The position numbers and the translations under genes are program-made. Shown piece after piece: positions 26,723 through 32,846 of a stretch of DNA of 32,846 nt; position 1 is the stretch's first letter, and every line of letters begins with the position of its first letter. Origin of the DNA: a virus; the IMG/VR virus record IMGVR_UViG_3300049825_000011, positions 1 through 32,846 of that record. One strand, given 5' to 3'. Below the pieces are notes generated by a model that saw only the letters and a list, made by a program, of their open reading frames with translations, had not been told where the DNA came from and did not search any database.

Positions 26723-28197
26723 TAATTTTCCCCGACGCTGGATTTTAATTCAGCAGAGACAATCACGGCTTTCACTGGGTCACTGATAGCAACTTCAAAA
26801 ATTCTGTCTCTTGCCCATCCCAAACGCCTCCAAATCGCACGGTTTGCGTACTGACCAGTTTTGCCAATAGTCACCCAGTGTTCATTTGACCAAGTAGAGC
26901 CACCGTCGTTTGACCAGCGCAACATAGCTTGGGGGTCATCGCCTTGGCCTATGCTTAAACCCACGCCTGGTTGAAATTGAATTTGGAACGAATCAAAATA
27001 TTGACGTTGCAAGTCTGATGTTAAATGAGGCGCACGGCGCAAACGGCGTATAGGCGTGTCATCTTCTGTGTACACATCGTTTAATATCTTATACAGTTTG
27101 CCGTTTTCGTAATCGCCAACAATGTATTCATTGTTAAAAAAGCATCCGCAATTTGACCGATGACGTTTATAAACTGCTTCTTCGGCATCCCAAGATAACC
27201 ACTTGTGCCATTGTTGAGTTGAACCATCGTAAACCCAAGTCAAACCGTATTTACCCACACTGGGGAAGGTCAGAACATACATTTCATGGCCTTCGATCTG
27301 GTAGGTATAAGCTACCGCATCGCTGGTCACATAATTGGTTATTGATTGTTCAACGGCATGGGTTGAAAACTTTTTCCATTCGTAGCCAGTCATTGCTTCA
27401 ATTGTGGAGTCGCCTCGGGTATCTTTACAGACTGCCGCAAAAGACGCTCCAAACCGAGCAACAGAAAACGGCGCACCGCAGCCGCCTTGCACAGTCGTTC
27501 CAGGCACCCGAGCAAATGGGAAAGTTGTAATCCCGGCAATAGTGTTTCCTACATCAGTCCAGACCTCGGTGGTTACGTCTTTAAGTAAGTAAACTTGCCT
27601 ACGGTCAACAATCAGGCTTTTAATGTTGTCAGGGAATCCATTAGCAGAGCCATATAACGCTTGAGTTGACAAACTTGAGTCCAAGTCAGTGCAAGCCCAA
27701 TTGAACGTGCCTGGTTGGTTGTATATGTTATAACCGTCCACAGAATCAACAACGGTTGCACCTTTCCACGGGCCATCAGTGCTTGGCAATGTAACAAAAG
27801 TGTTGGTTAATTCAACCCATGTATATCTATTTAACCCGTCCACAATGTAAGCAGTCATGCCATTGTTAGTGACGTTATCAGATATTGATACATAGCCCGT
27901 GCTGCTTAATAACGTGCCAATTATGGTCGCGGTGTAGCTGTGGTCAACCTTATAAACAGTGGAACCGGATACCGCAATAAAGTAGTTTTGATTTGACATG
28001 GTATGTAAACCACGCACTTCGCCAGTCACAAGTTGGGCAATTTTTACCAAACCAGGAGTCGGATACATTGCAACAACACCTCGAGCGCCTGGTTGCTTTG
28101 TAGGGTCAATCTCGCAGAAGAAATTAATACATTCCTGCGCGTCCTGGTAAATAGATGGGGCTTCGTAGGAAGCGCCGACAAAACCAAAATCAGGCAT
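26722..28197 (-). CDS. Tail hub / DNA-stabilisation protein, P22 gp10-like
   Basis: A 491-aa protein (P22 gp10 is 472 aa) of the packaged-DNA stabilisation family. The start [27 protein letters not shown], then PGLVKI and repeated blade-like segments with RSNCGCFFNN, fits the propeller-rich hub that plugs the adaptor and receives the spike. It follows the gp4-like adaptor (sharing base 28197) and is followed by a fibre gene, the P22 order. Confidence 0.86.
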   Translation of the reverse strand: MPDFGFVGASYEAPSIYQDAQECINFFCEIDPTKQPGARGVVAMYPTPGLVKIAQLVTGEVRGLHTMSNQNYFIAVSGSTVYKVDHSYTATIIGTLLSSTGYVSISDNVTNNGMTAYIVDGLNRYTWVELTNTFVTLPSTDGPWKGATVVDSVDGYNIYNQPGTFNWACTDLDSSLSTQALYGSANGFPDNIKSLIVDRRQVYLLKDVTTEVWTDVGNTIAGITTFPFARVPGTTVQGGCGAPFSVARFGASFAAVCKDTRGDSTIEAMTGYEWKKFSTHAVEQSITNYVTSDAVAYTYQIEGHEMYVLTFPSVGKYGLTWVYDGSTQQWHKWLSWDAEEAVYKRHRSNCGCFFNNEYIVGDYENGKLYKILNDVYTEDDTPIRRLRRAPHLTSDLQRQYFDSFQIQFQPGVGLSIGQGDDPQAMLRWSNDGGSTWSNEHWVTIGKTGQYANRAIWRRLGWARDRIFEVAISDPVKAVIVSAELKSSVGEN

Positions 28198-29165
28198 TAT
28201 CTGAAACCCCCGTCCATGATGAAGCCAGCATCTTTTGCCTTGCCCATCATCAACGCATCAGGATACCGTGCAACTTGTGGAGGCTTCATGTTAGTACGTT
28301 TAAGAGTAGATTTAGCCTGTGCTGCATAGCTACTAATCAAAGCAACTTGCGTCTGATTACTTTTGCCAAACATAGGCATTAAACGCTCTGCAAGACACCA
28401 CCGCAGTGCCATGTTGTAACCCTGTGGCAGAGTAATCGTGTCGTTTATGGTTTGATATTGTCTAAAAATGGTCTGCGTAAATAGGTGCAATTCGCCCTGT
28501 GACGGGTTGGGGAACACATAGACCGTGCCTAGCGTTTCGGCAGGCATATAGTAGATCATCTTGGCCCAAGGGCCATTGAGTTGTTTAATGCCCAAGGATT
28601 CGTACTCCTCGAGGCTCAGAATCGCTACAGGATAGTCCAAATACCCACCGGCAATGTTACTGCCGCCCTGCGTGGTTGCAACGCGCACAAAGGCCGATTC
28701 AATCGTTAGAGGGCGTTCGTAATAGGCCCTGACAGTAGTGCTTGCCGCCGTTTGTGGAATGCTTACGGTGTAGGTTCCAGCTTCGTTGACGTTGCCACCG
28801 GCTCCAGTGCCAAAGGCCACAATGGTCGTTCCAGGGGTGATGCCCGTGCCGGACAGGGTCATACCCATCGTAATGCCGCCATAGGTAATGCTGGTGACGG
28901 TTAAGGTGTTGCCAGAAATAGAACCGACAAATGTTGCGCCTACAGACCCACCAGGGCCAAGGGTATATTGCACGGTGTTTTGTACGGTTTGGAAAATTAA
29001 CTCAGTCCGATAAAAGACCATCATGTTTTCGTTAGACCACTGCGACAACATATCGTTGAGCATATCTAAACCGTCTTGCGCTTCATCAGCCGTTGGGACT
29101 TCACCGGCAGCAACCGCGCCAATGTCTTTCATAGCGCGAGTAATAATGTCAATCGGTTGAGTCAT
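28197..29165 (-). CDS. Head-tail adaptor, P22 gp4-like, with inserted beta domain
   Basis: A 322-aa protein, about twice P22 gp4 (166 aa). The N-terminus [25 protein letters not shown] (4-28) is typical of the P22 tail-accessory family. Residues about 78-148 are a Gly/Thr-rich insertion ([32 protein letters not shown]) like small Ig/lectin-like modules of phage proteins. The rest returns to the helical adaptor. It should extend the portal and bind the gp10-like hub. AAGGAA precedes the ATG. Confidence 0.85.
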   Translation of the reverse strand: MTQPIDIITRAMKDIGAVAAGEVPTADEAQDGLDMLNDMLSQWSNENMMVFYRTELIFQTVQNTVQYTLGPGGSVGATFVGSISGNTLTVTSITYGGITMGMTLSGTGITPGTTIVAFGTGAGGNVNEAGTYTVSIPQTAASTTVRAYYERPLTIESAFVRVATTQGGSNIAGGYLDYPVAILSLEEYESLGIKQLNGPWAKMIYYMPAETLGTVYVFPNPSQGELHLFTQTIFRQYQTINDTITLPQGYNMALRWCLAERLMPMFGKSNQTQVALISSYAAQAKSTLKRTNMKPPQVARYPDALMMGKAKDAGFIMDGGFR

Positions 29166-29174
29166 TTTTTTTCC

Positions 29175-30761
29175 TTAAATTGATATGACTTTATTTTTCC
29201 TGCGCGTATAAATGTAACGGCTTAGTTGTGCAAAAAAATCCCATCCGGTATTGTTTCCAGCGTTGATGTTGTTATCAGTGGAATACGCATTCCATGTAGC
29301 GCCGCCAGTAGCTGCAATGTCCTGAATGGTTAGATAGCTTACAGTGTTGGTTCCGCTTGCATTGCTGATGGTAGCTTGTGTACCAGGCGTTGTGCTTTGC
29401 AAAAACTTTTGATTTGTTCCCGTCGTAACAAAAGAACCTACGGTGCTGGTTGTGCCAGATTTAAGTTGCAAGGTGCCGTTGGTCATTGTCAGCGCACCCG
29501 TTACAGACAAAGCATCTTGACAAGCAAAAGTTCCGCCTACGCCGTCAAAAGTTATAGCATTAGAAAAAGTAAAGCTGTTAGATGTAATGGTTTTTGTTCC
29601 AGATGTAGAGGCAAAAGTAATACTGGGAGTCCCTGTCATTCCGGTTACACCACCAAAATTCCAGTTACCGTAAACAACTTGTGCCTGAACAATAGTAAAA
29701 GTTCCAGTAAACCCTACAAAACTGACGTTACGGAAAGCCGCGCCGCCACCTGAAAATGATATTAAGTCTGCGCCATTATTTACAGTAAGGCTTATTGAAT
29801 AGGCTTCTGGGGTGCTAAAGAATCTTCCCATTGCAACAGCGCGAGTTTGTCCTGCCGTTCCAGGGCCAGTGGCTTCTACCGATGGGTTTGTTCCCGATAC
29901 GGTCATGTTGGTAGACGTGCCAATGTTGAATATGGTTACGTTTACCCCCGTAACTACAATCTTGCCTGTACCAAAAGCTAAAGTGCGCGTGTTGCTGTTA
30001 GTTGAGGAAAACAGCCCTGTTGAAAGCGTGTACCCGTTTAAATCCAACGTACCGTTAGTTAGCGTACAAGTACGAGTAGCACCAGAAGTCAGTGCGTCTT
30101 GAAGTTGCCAAGTGCCGCCTACGCCGTTGAATGTGAATGGGTTATCAAACACAACAGCAGCCGTGGTTATGGTCTTTGTTCCTGATGTCGCAGCAAAGGT
30201 ATACCCAGAAGTTCCCGCTGTACGGGTCATTCCAGTTGACGCTTTAAAGTTCCCGTAAATTGTAAGTACACTATTACCTAATAGTCCTGCGTATCCAGTC
30301 GGGTTTGTGCCGTCAGTGAAATCAAGATTACAAAATGCTCCAGCGGTAAGACTTAATCCAGCAGTACCCGCAGTAATTCTGAACGAAATACTGTTGGCCT
30401 CTGTAACGGCTGTCGGTGTAATTGTCCTTAACGAAACTGTAGTTGTAGATGTGCAAATAATCAGCGGCGTACCACTAACAGCCATTGTTGTAGCGCCAGT
30501 AAAAATCGTACCCACACTGTTCAGCGAGATCGTGTTTGTGCCAAAGGCAAGCGTGCCTGTGAAACCTGTGCAGGTTAGGGTCTGAACCACTGGGCTGATG
30601 TCTAGCGTGGCTGTGACAGTACCTGAAGCAGCGTTAAAAATTGCAGCGTCAGAGCTTCCCGGCACTGAAGCACCGGCAGGAGTGCCCGTTGCGGAAGATG
30701 ACCAGCTTGCGGTGCTGTTCCAGTTTCCAGAAACACCAGCGGCCCAGTAACGGTTTGCCAT
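29175..30761 (-). CDS. Adhesin-like beta-helix tail protein
   Basis: A 528-aa Thr/Ser/Gly-rich protein. The start MANRYWAAGVSGNWNSTASW is the 'NRYW..GGTGNW' head of many phage adhesin-like tail proteins. The body is a long run of short strands. TSGTKTIT...FDGVGG...QDAL recurs at 192-226 and 386-419, an internal duplication. Its basic end (YIYTRRKNKVISI) is unusual. Probably a receptor-binding or side-fibre protein; no enzyme motif is seen. Confidence 0.75.
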   Translation of the reverse strand: MANRYWAAGVSGNWNSTASWSSSATGTPAGASVPGSSDAAIFNAASGTVTATLDISPVVQTLTCTGFTGTLAFGTNTISLNSVGTIFTGATTMAVSGTPLIICTSTTTVSLRTITPTAVTEANSISFRITAGTAGLSLTAGAFCNLDFTDGTNPTGYAGLLGNSVLTIYGNFKASTGMTRTAGTSGYTFAATSGTKTITTAAVVFDNPFTFNGVGGTWQLQDALTSGATRTCTLTNGTLDLNGYTLSTGLFSSTNSNTRTLAFGTGKIVVTGVNVTIFNIGTSTNMTVSGTNPSVEATGPGTAGQTRAVAMGRFFSTPEAYSISLTVNNGADLISFSGGGAAFRNVSFVGFTGTFTIVQAQVVYGNWNFGGVTGMTGTPSITFASTSGTKTITSNSFTFSNAITFDGVGGTFACQDALSVTGALTMTNGTLQLKSGTTSTVGSFVTTGTNQKFLQSTTPGTQATISNASGTNTVSYLTIQDIAATGGATWNAYSTDNNINAGNNTGWDFFAQLSRYIYTRRKNKVISI

Positions 30762-30763
30762 GA

Positions 30764-30934
30764 CTACTCCTCAACCGGCTCGTCAACTACAGGCGGTGGG
30801 TTGTCAATATAGTCCCTCCACTTGTCGTAGCGTGCCTGCTTCATGGCCTCAATCTGCGCGTCGGTCAGGCCGTGGTCGTCAGCTAGGTGCAGAGCGTCCG
30901 AAAAGCCGTTGATGGTGAAATCAATTTTTATCAT
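30764..30934 (-). CDS. Small tail-region protein (56 aa)
   Basis: A 56-aa protein: a strand (MIKIDFTING), then DHGLTDAQIEAMKQARYDKW and an acidic Pro end (DNPPPVVDEPVEE). The start at 30934 overlaps the upstream stop (ATGA); an in-frame codon at 30946 is less likely. Small proteins of this type often lie beside fibre genes. Function unknown. Confidence 0.65.
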   Translation of the reverse strand: MIKIDFTINGFSDALHLADDHGLTDAQIEAMKQARYDKWRDYIDNPPPVVDEPVEE

Positions 30935-31251
30935 ATTTGTGCCCAAGGCAAAGATAGAGTAACAGGCTTAGATACTTTTTGAGCATCAATTGCTAACCGT
31001 AAATTTTTCTCAATTGCTTCTTTGTTGATTTTTGCATAAACCCATTCCCACACAATGTCTTGCGTAAGTTGGTCATAAGAAACAAAAGATATTGGGTTTA
31101 GTTCAAGAACTATTGTCCCTCTTAAAAAATCAAAATAAGCATTGTCCTCAACTGCATTGCAATGCCAGTTAACTTCAGACACAACATTTGTTTTTCCATC
31201 TTTTGCAATGTAAACAGGCAAGCTATCAATGCACCAATTAAATTGAATCAT
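30931..31251 (-). CDS. Uncharacterised tail-region protein (106 aa)
   Basis: A 106-aa protein with a strand-rich first part (FNWCIDSLPVYIAKDGKTNVV) and a helical second part (QDIVWEWVYAKINKEAIEKN). Similar proteins follow fibre genes in many phages (DUF7936-like), but the function is unknown to me. It starts 10 nt after the tailspike stop and overlaps the 56-aa gene (ATGA). A fibre chaperone or virion role is a guess. Confidence 0.7.
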   Translation of the reverse strand: MIQFNWCIDSLPVYIAKDGKTNVVSEVNWHCNAVEDNAYFDFLRGTIVLELNPISFVSYDQLTQDIVWEWVYAKINKEAIEKNLRLAIDAQKVSKPVTLSLPWAQI

Positions 31252-31261
31252 TTGTTACTTT

Positions 31262-32846
31262 CTAGTTAGGCACATCTGCTGGTGTACGGGATGCCTCAAC
31301 CCAAGACGTTGTTCCGTTGTATACAAAATCAATTGTTCTGCTAAAACCATTTGCAGGGTTAGTCCATGCACTATATAAAAATGCGGCTCCCCAAGTTATT
31401 GCTCCCATTGCACCACCACTAGCGTTTCTTATCTTAATGCTAATGCGTTGACCGTCAACAGAATTAACAGGGTTTGTAATAGTAAACGCTGTACCGTTTG
31501 TTACGTTAATGTCAAATTCATTTCCCAAAAAGGCATCAATTGCAACTGAAGCCCCGTAAATTGGTATGGTACGTTTCAATGCAATGCGTTTTGTAAAAGC
31601 AGGTATTTGATACGTTGTGTTTGCATTGTCAAGCAGCACATTGCCGCCAAGATCAAGAGAAATTACAGGTGGGGCATTTGTTTCAACATACGAACTTTTT
31701 AGGCTATAAAAGGTTACTGTTGATTCGGTGTTCATGTGCAGTCGGCTGCGTTGCACTAATTGAAAAGTAGATGGCGCTGTGCTGCTGGATGAATACGGCG
31801 TAGAGATATTTGCGCTGATAAGTTCAACACCGTTGCTTGGAGTTGGTATGCTTTCATCAGCATAGTTACAAAGTATTGTGTTTGCAATTGGCGTTTGAAA
31901 TGCGGCATTAATAATAGTTAACCCTGACAAACTTGTCGCCCTACCTGAATATCCGTTGTTAATGCGAATTGAATTGTTTGGACGGGTTGTATTATATTCA
32001 CCAACTACATTATAAAAAGAAATTGGGAAATCAGTGCTTAAACCATCTTGAACACCAAGGCGAATATAAATCCAAGCACTTCCAGCCTTTTGCGTCATGT
32101 AAATGTTAAAGAAACTAATATGCCCAAAAGCAGCACCGCAATCTAAATATATACTGGCGCTTCCTGCTGTCCCATCTACGTTACCAATAACACCACCAAT
32201 GAAGGTATTAGCGGTCATAGATGAGCCAGTTAACCCGCCAATACTAATAACAGATTCTCCTTGTGCCATATACAAACCGCCATATATTGCCGTATACGGA
32301 ACAAGGTAGCAGCTTACAAAAGTGTTTTCTTCGCTTGCAATGTTGTACACACCAAAATATTGATAATATCCAGTGACTGTCATACTGATAAAAGTATGGC
32401 CTCCCGCTGATGCGGCAGAAGATCGACCTAGAATCAAACCAACTTTGGGTCTTGCTGATGTATCTGCCTCAATTGAAAGACTTTCAATGACACAAGATAA
32501 ACTACCAATTAGCGACAAAGTGCATTTGCCAGTGTGGTACGCAATGATTCTTGACCCGCTTGTACTGAGTTGTCCAGGGTCTCCGTATAGCTTAATGCCA
32601 CGGACGTTCTCGCATAAAATTGGGGAAAGAACTTTGTAATTACCTGATGGAAAATACAAAGATTGCCCATTACCAATAGCCAATATTGCGTTGTTTATTG
32701 GTGTGCTAACGTCAATTGATAATGTTCCGGCTTGCACATCCGCAATTTGTGCGGCGGTCATAAAATCAAAAACACTGATAGTTTGACGTAATTTAGTCTG
32801 AACTGTAGTGGCTACAGCGTTGCTTTTATTAAGTATGTAACCAATT
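31262..32846 (-). CDS. Tailspike/tail fibre, main body and C-terminus (continues from position 127)
   Basis: The 3' part of the tailspike gene that starts at 468. On the circle it reads without a break through the repeat at 32720-32846. Residues 143-641 form a right-handed beta-helix-like body: short strands with Asn/Gly/Ser turns (for example GGLTGSSMTANTFIGG) and a Thr/Ser/Asn-rich end typical of trimeric spikes. Such bodies often carry polysaccharide-degrading activity, but no catalytic set can be named here. A start at 32761 would cut off the docking domain. Confidence 0.88.
   Translation of the reverse strand, partial: IGYILNKSNAVATTVQTKLRQTISVFDFMTAAQIADVQAGTLSIDVSTPINNAILAIGNGQSLYFPSGNYKVLSPILCENVRGIKLYGDPGQLSTSGSRIIAYHTGKCTLSLIGSLSCVIESLSIEADTSARPKVGLILGRSSAASAGGHTFISMTVTGYYQYFGVYNIASEENTFVSCYLVPYTAIYGGLYMAQGESVISIGGLTGSSMTANTFIGGVIGNVDGTAGSASIYLDCGAAFGHISFFNIYMTQKAGSAWIYIRLGVQDGLSTDFPISFYNVVGEYNTTRPNNSIRINNGYSGRATSLSGLTIINAAFQTPIANTILCNYADESIPTPSNGVELISANISTPYSSSSTAPSTFQLVQRSRLHMNTESTVTFYSLKSSYVETNAPPVISLDLGGNVLLDNANTTYQIPAFTKRIALKRTIPIYGASVAIDAFLGNEFDINVTNGTAFTITNPVNSVDGQRISIKIRNASGGAMGAITWGAAFLYSAWTNPANGFSRTIDFVYNGTTSWVEASRTPADVPN
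32720..32846. repeat. Terminal direct repeat, right copy (circular-assembly overlap)
   Basis: Identical to 1-127. See the left copy. The two copies should count once in the true genome. Confidence 0.95.

Noticed and set aside
20-32800. tRNA genes, CRISPR arrays, reverse transcriptase/DGR, toxin-antitoxin pair
   Set aside because: Looked for by eye; no cloverleaf with a CCA end, no regularly spaced repeats, no RT motif and no convincing toxin beside the YdaS-like gene were seen. A software scan could still find a divergent example.

Overview
The window is a complete tailed-phage genome written as a linear contig. Bases 1-127 recur exactly as 32720-32846, so the molecule closes into a circle with a 32,719-bp unit. 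Whether the real genome is circularly permuted or has fixed ends cannot be told from this. The structural genes form a P22-like short-tailed (podovirus) set: TerS, TerL, P22-type portal, scaffold and coat, gp4-like adaptor, gp10-like tail hub, ejection proteins, and a tailspike/fibre. The host is most likely a Gram-negative bacterium: sigma70-type promoters are visible, the lysis enzyme is an M15 peptidase, and the general gene make-up resembles uncultured freshwater betaproteobacterial phages. That last point is a family-level impression, not a search result. I found no integrase, reverse transcriptase, CRISPR array, tRNA or insertion sequence.

Layout. A divergent control region lies at about 14840-14984. 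It has a small YdaS/Cro-like regulator gene, two copies of a TCACA-N2-TGTG operator-like palindrome and a good rightward promoter. Rightward (+, 14985-19196) runs an early operon of small, mostly overlapping genes. It contains a recombination cassette: an ERF-type annealing protein, a PD-(D/E)XK exonuclease and a small protein with an SSB-like acidic tail. Leftward (-, 14848 down to 1) come the DUF1376 replication protein, a DnaB/Twinkle-type helicase, NinB, a VRR-NUC-like and an HNH-like nuclease, and a run of tiny genes including a GroES-like co-chaperonin. After these come a ParB-domain/DNA-methyltransferase pair and the packaging and head genes. The leftward order then crosses the contig ends through the tailspike (start at 468, stop at 31262), tail and ejection genes (31.2-20.8 kb) and a lysis block (20.8-19.1 kb), which meets the rightward operon head-on.

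How it works together. The regulator pair would set the early programme. DUF1376 protein and helicase start replication, probably at repeats inside the DUF1376 gene. ERF, exonuclease, NinB and the nucleases handle recombination and branch resolution. TerS/TerL package DNA through the portal into a shell built from coat and scaffold, possibly with help from the GroES-like protein. The gp4-, gp10- and spike-type proteins close and tip the tail, and the M15 enzyme with membrane proteins lyses the cell.

Most notable points. (1) A 12-G homopolymer lies exactly between the ParB-like domain and the methyltransferase domain and puts them in different frames, which suggests phase variation, frameshifting or an assembly error. 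(2) DNA repeats inside the replication-initiator gene do not follow its reading frame and look like origin iterons. (3) The control region has matched operators, with a terminator-like hairpin at the very start of the rightward transcript.
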